This document shows positions 1-8,839 of a DNA stretch of 61,669 nt, piece by piece. Origin of the DNA: Paracoccaceae bacterium (GTDB lineage: Bacteria > Pseudomonadota > Alphaproteobacteria > Rhodobacterales > Rhodobacteraceae); contig JAJFIC010000096.1 in assembly GCA_021775315.1 (NCBI GenBank), forward strand, positions 1-61,669. Reading direction: 5' to 3'. Each line of letters begins with the position of its first letter. The first letter of the stretch is position 1. Made by a program: the position numbers and the translations under genes. The notes beneath the pieces were generated by a model. That model saw only the letters and a program-made list of their open reading frames with translations. It made no database searches and was not told the origin of the DNA.

Positions 1-178
1 GCAGGCCACTAACTCCAAGTTCCTCTAGTGTTTGGCTACGTAGGTCAGAAAGCGAACTCTCGCTTATGCTGTCCAGATCAAGACAAGACTGAGCACTTAA
101 TTGAGATACGTATCCCGGGATTCCCAAGAATACGATCAAAAGAACAAAAACCCTTAAACTCACTTCATTCGAATCCAC
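1..178 (-). CDS. N-terminal part of a secreted protein, cut off by the window edge
   Basis: An open frame begins at a GTG codon (176-178) on the minus strand and runs off the left edge. A strong ribosome binding site, AAGGAGGAAA, lies about 7 bases upstream of the GTG. The 59 visible residues start with a short polar segment, then a hydrophobic stretch (RVFVLLIVFLGIPGYV) and a small-residue region ending in LSAQS, which reads as a secretion signal with cleavage near Ser31. The mature part begins CLDLDSISESS. I do not recognise the family. Codon use is AT-richer than in the rest of the window. The call rests on the RBS, the signal peptide and the absence of stop codons. Confidence 0.55.
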   Translation of the reverse strand, partial: MDSNEVSLRVFVLLIVFLGIPGYVSQLSAQSCLDLDSISESSLSDLRSQTLEELGVSGL

Positions 179-537
179 TTTGCGTTTCCTCCTTAGACAA
201 TACACGAATATGAGAAATTGCAGCCTTATCTTAGTCAAATTGGCTGCAGCCTATTTCCTTGATCTCATCGAATTTAAGTTAATCCAGAACCGCTCTACGC
301 CAACGTTTGTATGCGCCTAGCTTTCCAAGGCCCTGTAGATTTTCAAGAAGTATGTATTACGATCCCCTGAATTTTCGTGGCAACTAAAGGCATTAAGAAA
401 AAATCTTGGACTTCTTGCTTCCTTCAAATCTTAAATCGTAGATTTTCTGAACCTATGAAGTCCCAATATCTCACTTAAACCTAAACGCGATTAATTTTGC
501 CATTAAACAAGCACAAAATTCAACTGCTAGCAAGATA
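179..537. other. AT-rich intergenic stretch, no gene seen
   Basis: About 360 bases with clearly lower GC than the rest of the window and no convincing reading frame. It holds a perfect 10-base palindrome, GGCTGCAGCC, near 242-251 and presumably the promoter of the leftward secreted protein. Nothing else could be supported. Confidence 0.4.
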
Positions 538-909
538 CTATTCATCAACTAGTACAAAGGGCGTCGTTGTCCGACGCCAGCGCAAAACAAAACGGGTGAA
601 ATGCAATAAAGCTAACAGCCCTAAATGGCCTGACTGAAAAGCCGGATGAAATGATCCTGCAAAATCGGATATTCTGTTAAGGCATATTCCAATGAGAAGA
701 AAGAATGCCAAAATGACCAAACGGCGGAAGTTTTCAGACCAGTTTAAGGCCAATGTTGGGCTTGAGGCGTTGCGGGCCGACCGGACAATCCAGAAGATAG
801 ACGCGAAGCACAGACTACACTCCACCCAGTTCAGCATGTTGTCAAATTGCTGCCAATCATCGTAGGCAAGCTTACAGATAATCATGGATAGTGAAGAGAA
901 TACGAGCAT
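538..909 (-). CDS. Hypothetical small membrane protein
   Basis: A 123-residue frame with three hydrophobic stretches, roughly residues 1-14, 30-43 and 64-80, and a basic tail (RFVLRWRRTTT). I do not recognise a family; the size and topology would fit a small inner-membrane protein. No clear Shine-Dalgarno sequence precedes the ATG. It sits alone in the AT-richer left edge next to a transposase stub, so it may belong to transferred DNA. It could be a chance frame, although its amino-acid composition looks protein-like. Confidence 0.4.
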   Translation of the reverse strand: MLVFSSLSMIICKLAYDDWQQFDNMLNWVECSLCFASIFWIVRSARNASSPTLALNWSENFRRLVILAFFLLIGICLNRISDFAGSFHPAFQSGHLGLLALLHFTRFVLRWRRTTTPFVLVDE

Positions 910-1224
910 TTTTTAATTGGAGCAGATGGTGAAAATCGTTTCAAGATGGTCCTCTTATAGCTTTGGGATCTTCTCCATCGGCATTGGCGGTGTTCAAAAC
1001 CTCAGAAGCCGGATTCGCCGCAGATACTCCAACGCCTACTATACACCGCCAACCTTTGACAGCGGTGGATTGAGGGTACTAGTTGAGGCCTTTGGCGGTA
1101 ATACTTGAGTATCAAGAAAGCGAGTTATGACTGAAACTGGTGTTTGGGCGATTTGAAGGTTGGCGGCGTATCTGGTTGATTTGTTGTTGCAAGACGACAA
1201 CCCAACCACCGGAGAAACGCCACC

Positions 1225-1401
1225 ATGGATACGAGTTACATTGTTGATTTTGCCAGTCGAGACAGGATTTCAGACGCGCTGACGGATTTGCTCAGAACAG
1301 GAGCGCAGCAGTTGATAGCACTAATCCCGATCTCGGCGCCTATTTTGGCCCGCGTTGACTTTAAGCGCCTGACAATTTCACCATTGATTCCCCTGACGTG
1401 A
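1225..1401 (+). pseudogene. 5' stub of an IS256-family transposase
   Basis: The frame starts ATG GAT ACG and encodes about 33 residues resembling the N-terminus of IS256-family transposases of Rhodobacteraceae: IVDFASRDRISDAL followed by TDLLRTGAQQLIA. After roughly position 1323 the similarity stops; unrelated residues follow and the frame closes at a TGA at 1399-1401, so the catalytic DDE part is gone. An 11-base perfect inverted repeat (1046-1056 and 1156-1166, CCGCCAACCTT and its complement) lies upstream and could be part of an old element end. The family assignment is from memory of the N-terminal motif. Confidence 0.6.
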
Positions 1402-1453
1402 TTTGCCACCGTATTTGCACGAGTTTTCAGTATTCAAATTGGGAGAGATGACA

Positions 1454-2278
1454 ATGACGATGCAAAAAATTTCGATGGCGCTGGCGGCGCTGGTGCTGAG
1501 TTCGGGCTCCGCCTTTGCAGCCGACCACTGCGCTGCGGGCAAAACGATTTCGGACGGGGTTCTGACCATCGCAACGGGCAACCCCGCCTATTACCCGTGG
1601 GTGATGGATGATGCCCCTGAAAGTGGTGCCGGGTTTGAAGCCGCAGTGGCCTATGCCGTCGCAGGGGCGATGGGTTTTGCCAAGGAAGACGTTGTCTGGG
1701 CCCGCGCGGGTTTTGACGAGTCGATCCAGCCGGGTGCGAAGAATTTCGATTTCAACATGCAGCAGTTTTCGATCACCGAAGCGCGCGAAGCAGTCATCGA
1801 TTTTTCCGACCCCTATTATTCGGCCTCGATGGCGGTTCTGGTGCGTCAATCGACCGTAGACGCTGGGGCGACGGCGACGCTGGCCTCGCTTAAGGGGCTG
1901 AAATGGGGGGCTGTGGCCTCGACCACGGCGCTGCCGGTGGTGACTGAAATCATCGTGCCAAGTGCCTCGCCGCTACTTTATGACGACAACACCAACGTGG
2001 TTGAGGCAATGAAAGCCGGCCAGATCGATGCGGCTTTGTTTGACCTGCCGACAGCGCTGTACCTGAGTGCGGTGGTGTTGGATGACGGTGCGCTGTTGGG
2101 TCAGTTCCCGGCGGACAGCACAGAATCCCCGGATCAGTTCGGCATGCTGATGGAAGATGGCAGCGCCCTGCGGGCCTGTGTGAATGAGGCTTTGGGCGAA
2201 ATCACTTCCAACGGCACGCTTGCCGCGATTGAGGCTGAGTGGTTGCAGGAAACTACCGGCGTTCCGGTCATCAAGTAA
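1454..2278 (+). CDS. Polar amino acid-type ABC transporter substrate-binding protein
   Basis: Periplasmic solute-binding protein of the SBP_bac_3 type, about 274 residues. A Sec signal peptide is visible (MQKISMALAALVLSSGSAFA, cleavage before ADHC). Typical features follow: YYPWVMDDAPESGAGFEAAVAYAV near the N-terminus, the FDFNMQQFSITEARE segment and FSDPYYSAS. Three ATGs are possible (1448, 1454, 1460); 1454 is best spaced from GGGAGAG at 1441-1447. It is followed after one base by its permease and then its ATPase. The ligand cannot be read from sequence; an adjacent ureohydrolase makes an amino acid or a guanidino compound plausible. Confidence 0.9.
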   Translation: MTMQKISMALAALVLSSGSAFAADHCAAGKTISDGVLTIATGNPAYYPWVMDDAPESGAGFEAAVAYAVAGAMGFAKEDVVWARAGFDESIQPGAKNFDFNMQQFSITEAREAVIDFSDPYYSASMAVLVRQSTVDAGATATLASLKGLKWGAVASTTALPVVTEIIVPSASPLLYDDNTNVVEAMKAGQIDAALFDLPTALYLSAVVLDDGALLGQFPADSTESPDQFGMLMEDGSALRACVNEALGEITSNGTLAAIEAEWLQETTGVPVIK

Positions 2279-2279
2279 G

Positions 2280-3104
2280 ATGTCTGCCCCACCTATGACC
2301 CGGCGTCAAAAGTACGAGGCCGACCTGCGTCGCCGCGCCGGGATCAAGGCGGGGCTGTCGACAGCGGCCGTGCTTTTGGCGATTGCCATTCTGGTGCCTA
2401 TGGCGCCGGGATGGCCCGCCGTGAAGAAAAGCTTCTTCAACGCCGAAATTTTCCTCAAGACCTTTCCGGGGCTGCTTGAGGCGTTTGTTCTGGATGTGGC
2501 GATCTTCCTGTGGTCGGTGCCGCTGATCGCAGCACTAGGCTTGGGATTGGCGCTGATGCGGGATGCGCAGTCGCCCGGCTTGATGCCGCTGCGACTGGCG
2601 GCGATCGGTTTCATTGACGTTTTCCGCGGTGTGCCGGTTATTCTGGTGATTTTCCTGATCGGGTTTGGGATTCCGGGGCTGGGGCTGCCGCGCCCTTACA
2701 ACTCGCCTTATATTTGGGGGACGGTGGCGCTGGTGCTGACCTATTCGGCTTATGTCGCGGAAATCTTCCGCTCTGGCATCGAAAGCGTGCACACAAGCCA
2801 ACGGTCGGCGGCGACCTCGCTTGGGCTGAGCCACGGGGATGTCATGCGTTATGTGGTGTTGCCGCAGGCGATCCGTCGGGTGGTGCCGGCGAACATGAAC
2901 ATGCTGATTGCGCTGCAAAAAGACGTGGCGTTGTTAAGCTTTATCGGCCCGGTCGAGATCTTGCGTCAGGCGGGTGTCTATAAATCCCTGATGGCGAATT
3001 TCACCCCTTACGTTGGCGCCGCGCTAATCTTTCTGGCGGTCACGATCCCGGCGACCCGGTTCGCCGATTATCTGCTGAACCGTCAGCGAAGGGCGCGCTC
3101 GTGA
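2280..3104 (+). CDS. Polar amino acid-type ABC transporter permease
   Basis: Inner-membrane permease of the His/Glu/Gln/Arg/opine family, about 274 residues with a long cytoplasmic N-terminus and about five membrane segments. The coupling (EAA) loop is recognisable: YVAEIFRSGIESV, then QRSAATSLGLSHGDVMRYV, then VLPQAIRRVVPANMN. A start at 2280, directly after the stop of the binding-protein gene, is the natural choice; an alternative ATG lies at 2295. Only one permease gene is present, so the transporter would use a homodimer. It overlaps the ATPase gene by 4 bases (GTGA). Confidence 0.9.
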   Translation: MSAPPMTRRQKYEADLRRRAGIKAGLSTAAVLLAIAILVPMAPGWPAVKKSFFNAEIFLKTFPGLLEAFVLDVAIFLWSVPLIAALGLGLALMRDAQSPGLMPLRLAAIGFIDVFRGVPVILVIFLIGFGIPGLGLPRPYNSPYIWGTVALVLTYSAYVAEIFRSGIESVHTSQRSAATSLGLSHGDVMRYVVLPQAIRRVVPANMNMLIALQKDVALLSFIGPVEILRQAGVYKSLMANFTPYVGAALIFLAVTIPATRFADYLLNRQRRARS

Positions 3105-3832
3105 AGCTGCGCCTTGAAAACCTGCAAAAATCCTTTGGCACCAATCATGTTTTGCGCGGTCTGTCGCTCGATGTGGCTGAGGGGGAGTGTATCTGCCTGA
3201 TCGGTTCATCCGGATCGGGCAAGTCAACCGTGCTACGTACGATCAACTTGCTGGAGCCGCTGGACGACGGGGCGATCTATCTGGATGGGGTCGATATTGC
3301 CGAACCCGGTCTGGACCCACAGCCGATCCGACAGCGCATTGGCATCGTGTTTCAGTCGTTCAATTTGTTCCCACATATGACGGCGGCCGGAAACGTCCGC
3401 CTTGCCCCGCGCCGCCTTGGGCGCGCAAGTGGTGCGGCGTTGAATGAACAGGTGGGTGCCCTGTTTGAAACCTTTGGTTTGTCCCAGCATATGGATCACT
3501 ATCCTGACCAGCTTTCTGGTGGCCAGCAACAGCGGGTTGCCGTCATACGCGCACTGGCCATGCGTCCGGAGATCATGTTGTTTGATGAGGTCACCTCAGC
3601 ACTTGATCCTGAACTGGTGGGCGAAGTTCTGGACGTGATGCACCGACTTCGGTCCGAACGGATGACGATGATCGTGGCGACGCATGAAATGGCCTTTGCT
3701 GCTGAGGCGGCAGACCGGGTCGCGATGCTGGACCAAGGCCGCATTGTTGAGATCGGCAAAGCGCGCGAGGTGCTGACAAACCCACGCGAACAACGCACGC
3801 GGGACTTTCTGCGGCTGGACCGCACGGCATAG
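3101..3832 (+). CDS. Polar amino acid-type ABC transporter ATP-binding protein
   Basis: ATPase subunit of about 243 residues starting at GTG, with GAAGGG about 7 bases upstream, and overlapping the permease stop by 4 bases. Every nucleotide-binding motif is intact: Walker A GSSGSGKST, Q-loop FQSFNLFPH, signature LSGGQQQR, Walker B IMLFDEVTSALD and the switch histidine in ATHEM. It closes the three-gene importer operon. The downstream gene is convergent, so the operon ends here, though no clear hairpin terminator was seen between 3833 and 3960. Confidence 0.92.
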   Translation: MKLRLENLQKSFGTNHVLRGLSLDVAEGECICLIGSSGSGKSTVLRTINLLEPLDDGAIYLDGVDIAEPGLDPQPIRQRIGIVFQSFNLFPHMTAAGNVRLAPRRLGRASGAALNEQVGALFETFGLSQHMDHYPDQLSGGQQQRVAVIRALAMRPEIMLFDEVTSALDPELVGEVLDVMHRLRSERMTMIVATHEMAFAAEAADRVAMLDQGRIVEIGKAREVLTNPREQRTRDFLRLDRTA

Positions 3833-3960
3833 CGTCGAAGGCCAGAAACATAGACTTGTTCAGAACTTTCTGCGCGACATTACATATTAAGGCCTGAATC
3901 CGCCCCGCGCTGAAACCACACCGTTAACTAAATGCATCAATTGGCCTTAACCCTTCGTCC

Positions 3961-4971
3961 CTAAGTGTCGTTCAGACTAATCGAAATCAGCGATAACAGC
4001 TCAAACATCATCACCATAGCAACCTGCGAGGTGATCTGATTGGGGTTGTCTTTGTTTGCCATCAGGCAAACCACATCGGCCCCTATGATGTTCAGCCCTT
4101 TCAACCCCTGCAATATCCGTGTTGCCTGACGGATCGACATGCCGCCAAAACCCGGCTCAAGATTCGACACCCCCGGGGCGACCGACGGGTCCAGACAATC
4201 AAGGTCAAATGTGATGTAAACCGGCGCGTCCCCGACCCGTTTTCGGATGGCTTTGATGGTCTTTTTGACACCCAGATCGTCCACTTCGTCCATGGTCAGC
4301 ATCTCATAGCCCAATGATGCACTGGCACTGCCAACGGCCCCGCCATGCAGGGTGCCCGACGGATGGCCTCGCAGTCCCAACTGGATACTTCGCGTGGCGT
4401 CAACCGCCTGTTCGCGCACAGTATAAGCCGCCCAATGCGCTGCCGAACGTTCCACGCCCAGCCAATGCGGGATATTTTCGTAGCTGTCGGTATGGGCGTC
4501 AAAATGCACCAAGGCACAGGGTTTGCCGTCGGAAAGATGGCTGTCAGGCCCGGCAATCGCCTTGAGGATCGGGCCGGTGATCGAATGGTCGCCGCCGATG
4601 GAAACCGGCCGTGTGCCAGCCACGTCCAGCCGTTTGAAAAAGCCTTCGATGTGGCGCATGCAGGCCTCGTTGTTCATCGCCTCGGGCATCGGCACATCGC
4701 CCATATCGTGGATGCGGCTGTCCTCAAATGGTGCGAACCCGTGCACCCCGTGGGCGCGGCGATAGTATCCCGACACGTTCCTAACCGCGCGCGGACCAAG
4801 ATGCTGGTCGCGCTCGGTCGAGCCATTGCCTGAACTATGTGGTACGCCAACCAACGCGATATCACAGGCGGCGGGATCCTCGTTCCAGTCGCAACGGAAA
4901 AACGTCGGGATGCCCCACCAGTACCAGTTTTGCGAGGCGGCTTTGGCGTTTTCAAACTCTGCTTGATCCAT
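3961..4971 (-). CDS. Agmatinase/arginase-family ureohydrolase
   Basis: Binuclear manganese hydrolase family acting on guanidino groups and releasing urea. From the start chosen here (336 residues) the metal ligands are all present: His129 in GGDHSI, Asp158, His160 and Asp162 in HFDAHTD, and Asp256 and Asp258 in TFDLDCLDP. An ATG 12 bases upstream is possible, but GGAGAAG is well spaced for 4971. The N-terminal extension with NWYWWGIPTFF and the CLMANKDN segment near the C-terminus, where agmatinases usually have an EV-type motif, make the exact substrate (agmatine, guanidinobutyrate or guanidine) uncertain. It lies 95 bases downstream of a flavoprotein gene on the same strand, probably one operon. 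Confidence 0.85.
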   Translation of the reverse strand: MDQAEFENAKAASQNWYWWGIPTFFRCDWNEDPAACDIALVGVPHSSGNGSTERDQHLGPRAVRNVSGYYRRAHGVHGFAPFEDSRIHDMGDVPMPEAMNNEACMRHIEGFFKRLDVAGTRPVSIGGDHSITGPILKAIAGPDSHLSDGKPCALVHFDAHTDSYENIPHWLGVERSAAHWAAYTVREQAVDATRSIQLGLRGHPSGTLHGGAVGSASASLGYEMLTMDEVDDLGVKKTIKAIRKRVGDAPVYITFDLDCLDPSVAPGVSNLEPGFGGMSIRQATRILQGLKGLNIIGADVVCLMANKDNPNQITSQVAMVMMFELLSLISISLNDT

Positions 4972-5066
4972 TTTCTTCTCCATTCACGGTCCTACCTACA
5001 ATTTGGCGCGGTTAGGCTTTTGGTTGTGATTTGCATCAATTTCGGCCGTCAAGCTGCCAACGCAAA

Positions 5067-7040
5067 TCAAACGCGCCGACCCACCATCGCACCTTCTGCA
5101 AAAGCAAGCTCTGCGGTTCGGGGCGCAACACAATCGCCAGCGGTGAAATATTCAACGCCCGCGCCAATGATGTGCTTTTCCAACTGCGTGTTCGCATTGG
5201 ATCCGACCCAGGCCACAATGGTATCGACATCCTGAATGCGCGTTTTGTCTAAAGAATACAGATTTTCAACAATCACGTCCCGTCCATCAACGGCCAGCAC
5301 CCTAGAATTGGCCACAAAAATTGCACCCGATGACAACAACCGTTCGTACATCGGCACGCGAATGATCACGTTAATATCCTCGGCCACCGCAAAGCATGGT
5401 GTGACAATGTGAAATCCACGGACCCGCGAAGCCACGGCATCCTGCGCACCGGCGCCGATGATACCGCCCGCATGATCCCAGACCAGCACGTTGCCCCAGT
5501 GGCTATTGCTGTCCATGATAAAATCATGCGGGTTGATGAGGCGAATTGGTGAGGCGTCTGAACCGTCAATCGTTGCATTTACTGGCGTTGCACCCGTGGC
5601 CATTATTACGGCGTCAGGGTTGAGTGATTTCAACATCTCAGCCTGAAAAATATGTCCCAGTTTTATCGGCACCGACAGGGCGTCTAACTGACCGCGCATC
5701 CAATCCAATGACTTTTGAAATTCGGCCCAGGCAGGAATGGCACAGCGCATTGAAAATTGTCCGCCAATATAGGATTCCTTTTCATAAATTGTCACTTCGT
5801 GCCCACGCAAAGCAGAAATCCGCGCGGCCTCCAACCCCGCCGGACCCGCGCCTATCACCGCAACTTTCTTTGTTTTGCGGACCTTGCCCAGCGCTTTGCG
5901 TTCAAATTCACGCCCGGCTTGGGTGTTGTACAAACACCGTATGGCCTGTCCGTCCAAGGCGCGCGCGATACACACATTGGCCCCATCGCATGGGCGAATA
6001 TCTTTGGCCTTGCCCTCTGAAATTTTTCTTACAATTTCCGGATCAGCGATATGCGCACGTGTCATCCCAACCATATCGGCATGACCATCAATCATTATCT
6101 GTTCGGCCATGTGCGGATCAGTAATCCGACCGGTGACAAAAACCGGAAGAGTTACAACTTTGCGAATAGCGGCGGCCAAAGGCACAAACAAACCATGCGG
6201 TGCTGGTGTCGGGGGCCAATGGGCCGCCCGCATGATTCGATCAAGATTAGTTCCCGCAATTATGTTTAGATAATCCAGTTGTTGGCTTGCCTCCAAAACA
6301 CGCGCAATTTCAAGCATCGCCAACTGATCCAACCCGCCTTCTGTCATTTCATCGCCGGGGATCCGAATTCCGACAATCATGTCCGGCCCAACCGCCTGTC
6401 GAACCGCATTGATGACCTCAAGCGCCAAACGCATTCGGTTTTTGAGCGATCCGCCATATTGGTCACGCCGGTGATTTGCATAAGGCGACATGAACGCAGC
6501 AATCAGCAAGCCGAACGCGCCTAAAACCTCAACACCGTCCAACCCGCCCTTGCGAACGCGAACCGCTGCCTGCGCGAAGGATTCGATAACCTCTTTAATC
6601 TCGCCAATGCTCATTTCATGGGGTGTTTCACGGGCAAGATCAGCAGCGACCGGGGAAGGCGCCCAAAGCGGATGACCAGCCGTGTCAGATTTGTGCATGG
6701 CACCATAATGCGCCAGTTGGGCCAGTATAGTTCCGCCTTCTGCGTGCACGGCTTGGCTCAGCTTTTGATACCCTGGAATGATGCTGTCATCGACATTTTC
6801 CAAAGCCACTGTTTTTGACAACCCGCTTGACGCATGCACTGCTGTGGCACCTGTCACCTGCATCCCTGCCCCACCTGCGGCCCGTTCGCGGTGGTAAGCG
6901 ATGTAGCGGTCACCGGGGTTACCATTTTCCGCCAGCCCCGGCACATGCGCGGTTATCAGAACACGATTTCGGACCGTTTTCGGCCCGATCTGAAGCGGGC
7001 TGAGCAGGTGACTAAATTTGCCCTCTGACAATGCGTTCAT
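5067..7040 (-). CDS. Trimethylamine-dehydrogenase/N-demethylase-like FMN, Fe-S, FAD oxidoreductase
   Basis: A 657-residue two-part flavoprotein. Residues about 1-330 form an Old-Yellow-Enzyme-type TIM barrel (LLSPLQIGPKTVRNR, YHRERAAGGAGM). A short cysteine region follows, then an NAD/FAD-binding half starting with IGAGPAGLEAARI. This order is that of trimethylamine dehydrogenase, dimethylglycine or N-methylproline demethylases and 2,4-dienoyl-CoA reductase. The cluster region reads C351, A354, C357, C369, so one of four expected cysteines is alanine, as I recall for the demethylase branch. The frame extends 26 codons further upstream, but MNALSEGKFSHLLSP is the natural start. Likely role: oxidative N-demethylation of a small methylated amine or amino acid. 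Confidence 0.82.
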   Translation of the reverse strand: MNALSEGKFSHLLSPLQIGPKTVRNRVLITAHVPGLAENGNPGDRYIAYHRERAAGGAGMQVTGATAVHASSGLSKTVALENVDDSIIPGYQKLSQAVHAEGGTILAQLAHYGAMHKSDTAGHPLWAPSPVAADLARETPHEMSIGEIKEVIESFAQAAVRVRKGGLDGVEVLGAFGLLIAAFMSPYANHRRDQYGGSLKNRMRLALEVINAVRQAVGPDMIVGIRIPGDEMTEGGLDQLAMLEIARVLEASQQLDYLNIIAGTNLDRIMRAAHWPPTPAPHGLFVPLAAAIRKVVTLPVFVTGRITDPHMAEQIMIDGHADMVGMTRAHIADPEIVRKISEGKAKDIRPCDGANVCIARALDGQAIRCLYNTQAGREFERKALGKVRKTKKVAVIGAGPAGLEAARISALRGHEVTIYEKESYIGGQFSMRCAIPAWAEFQKSLDWMRGQLDALSVPIKLGHIFQAEMLKSLNPDAVIMATGATPVNATIDGSDASPIRLINPHDFIMDSNSHWGNVLVWDHAGGIIGAGAQDAVASRVRGFHIVTPCFAVAEDINVIIRVPMYERLLSSGAIFVANSRVLAVDGRDVIVENLYSLDKTRIQDVDTIVAWVGSNANTQLEKHIIGAGVEYFTAGDCVAPRTAELAFAEGAMVGRRV

Positions 7041-7158
7041 CGTTTTTCCACTTCTTGGCCCAAAATTACATTTTGCCCGGCCTATCAACCCAGCGCAATT
7101 AGAGGCCGTCGTCATCAACTTTCAGTAGCAATGATGACCATAGTGAGGTTGTCAAAAA

Positions 7159-7177
7159 CAGGCAAACAGGTTGCCTG
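7159..7177. promoter_or_regulatory. Inverted repeat in divergent promoter region
   Basis: CAGGCAA and TTGCCTG form a perfect 7-base inverted repeat separated by ACAGG. It lies between the start of the leftward flavoprotein (7040) and the rightward sulfatase (7355). This position suits an operator for a regulator controlling both units, but no regulator gene is adjacent. A short RNA hairpin is the alternative. Confidence 0.4.
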
Positions 7178-7354
7178 CTTGATTAGGCGAAATGCGCAGG
7201 GGCATGATGAAACACCTCAAATGTGACACCTCTGCGCTAAGCCGAGGGTTTCACCCAATCAACCTCACTCCCTTCGATGGCTTTTCGTCGCTTGCGTTTG
7301 AACGCGAAACTTTGTCTTCTGGAATTCGCTGAGCCGTCAGAAAAGGATTTCGCA

Positions 7355-8833
7355 ATGTCAGAGCGCCCGAACGTCCTGTTTCTGCTTGGCGAAAGCCATG
7401 CGCCTGACCTGATGGCAGCCGCCGGGCATCCGGTCATCCAGACGCCCAATCTGGACAAGCTGATCGGTAAGGGAACGATGTTTGACAACGCCTATTGCGC
7501 CAGCCCGCTTTGTGTTCCAGCACGTGCCGCTTTAGCAACCGGAATGTACCCGCATGAAACCGGATATTGGGACAGCTCAATGGCCTATGACGGTCGGGTT
7601 CCCAGCTGGATGCGACACCTGCGTGACAATGGTTATCTGACGGCGGGCATCGGCAAGATGCACTTTCGCTCCAATGACGACGATGTTGGCTTTTCAACCG
7701 CGCTTGAAACCATGCAGATTGCTGACGGCATCGGTGATCTGGTCAGCGCGCTGCGCCATGAAGGCACCGAACCCAGCTACAAGGGCCTGTGGGATATCTG
7801 GACGTCGCGATATGGCGCGGGGGATGACAGCCCTTACCGGCTGTATGACGAGCGTATCGCCTCAGAGGCCGAAAGTTGGCTGGCCTCGGCACCTGTGGCC
7901 GATCCATGGGCTTTGTCTGTGCATTTCATTTCAGCACATGCGCCCTTTGTGACACCTCGGGCGTATTATGACCTTTATGATGCCAAGGACATCCCGCCCC
8001 CCATCAGCTTTTCAACCAAAGACCGTCCTGATCATCCGTCCGTCGCACATTTGCGCCAAATTGTACCACACGAAGACGACCTGCTTTATGAACAGGTGCA
8101 GGAGTTGCGCGCAGCCTATTTTGCCACTGTCACCTATCTGGACGCCTTGCTTGGCCGGGTTCTGGATGCGTTGGAGGCCTCGGGACAGGCGCAGAATACG
8201 CTGATTGTCTACACGTCGGATCACGGGTTTTCGCTGGGCGATCATTACATCTTTGGCTTGTTCCATATGTACGAGGAATCTCTGAAAGTGCCGTTGGTCA
8301 TGGCTGGCGCTGACGTCCCTCAAGGTCACCGGGTGCAGGCACCTGTTTCGCATTGCGATCTTTGCCCGACATTTCTTGAGGCTTGTGGCATTTCACTTGG
8401 TGACGACGAACTAGGTCAACTGGCTGAAAGCCTTTGGCCGATCCTGACGGGCGTTCAGCAAGATCGAGGTCCGGTCTTTGCCGAATACCACGGGACCGGA
8501 ACACGCTCTGGCGGTTTTATGTTGCGTCAAGGCCAGCACAAGCTGATCCATTTCGTTGATATGTCGCCGCAACTGTTTGATCTTGCCGCCGACCCGCAAG
8601 AGGCTGTCAATCTGGCGGAAGACCCTGCGCATGCCGATCTGCTTGCCGACATGATGGCGGCACTTGAAGCCCGTGTTGATCCGGTCGCCGTGGATGCGCA
8701 GGCAAAAGCGGATCAGGCGGCTTTGATTAAGGCCCATGGCGGCAGAGAAGCGGTTTTGCAAAAGATGGGCGGGTTTTCCTATTCACCACCGCCCGGTGTT
8801 CGATGGCAGGACATGGACGGCAATCAGGGCTAA
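7355..8833 (+). CDS. Type I sulfatase (choline-sulfatase-like)
   Basis: Alkaline-phosphatase-superfamily sulfatase of about 492 residues. The formylglycine motif C-x-P-x-R is intact at Cys53 (CVPAR). Other family marks are NVLFLLGESHAPDL at the N-terminus with the first metal ligands, GIGKMHF, and TSDHGFSLGDH with the later metal ligands. No signal peptide is visible, so the enzyme is probably cytoplasmic like BetC. The start at 7355 has AAAAGGA 8 bases upstream; the in-frame ATG at 7277 lacks such a site. The gene is followed after 6 bases by a DAO-type oxidase, so the two are cotranscribed. Substrate unknown; choline-O-sulfate or another amino-alcohol sulfate would fit. Confidence 0.88.
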   Translation: MSERPNVLFLLGESHAPDLMAAAGHPVIQTPNLDKLIGKGTMFDNAYCASPLCVPARAALATGMYPHETGYWDSSMAYDGRVPSWMRHLRDNGYLTAGIGKMHFRSNDDDVGFSTALETMQIADGIGDLVSALRHEGTEPSYKGLWDIWTSRYGAGDDSPYRLYDERIASEAESWLASAPVADPWALSVHFISAHAPFVTPRAYYDLYDAKDIPPPISFSTKDRPDHPSVAHLRQIVPHEDDLLYEQVQELRAAYFATVTYLDALLGRVLDALEASGQAQNTLIVYTSDHGFSLGDHYIFGLFHMYEESLKVPLVMAGADVPQGHRVQAPVSHCDLCPTFLEACGISLGDDELGQLAESLWPILTGVQQDRGPVFAEYHGTGTRSGGFMLRQGQHKLIHFVDMSPQLFDLAADPQEAVNLAEDPAHADLLADMMAALEARVDPVAVDAQAKADQAALIKAHGGREAVLQKMGGFSYSPPPGVRWQDMDGNQG

Positions 8834-8839
8834 GCAACA

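Noticed and set aside
28-213. Plus-strand frame of 61 codons at the left edge
   Set aside because: It lies opposite the better supported minus-strand gene with RBS and signal peptide, and has no RBS of its own.
917-1108. Plus-strand frame of 63 codons
   Set aside because: Arg/Ser/Tyr-rich low-complexity translation, no RBS and no recognisable family.
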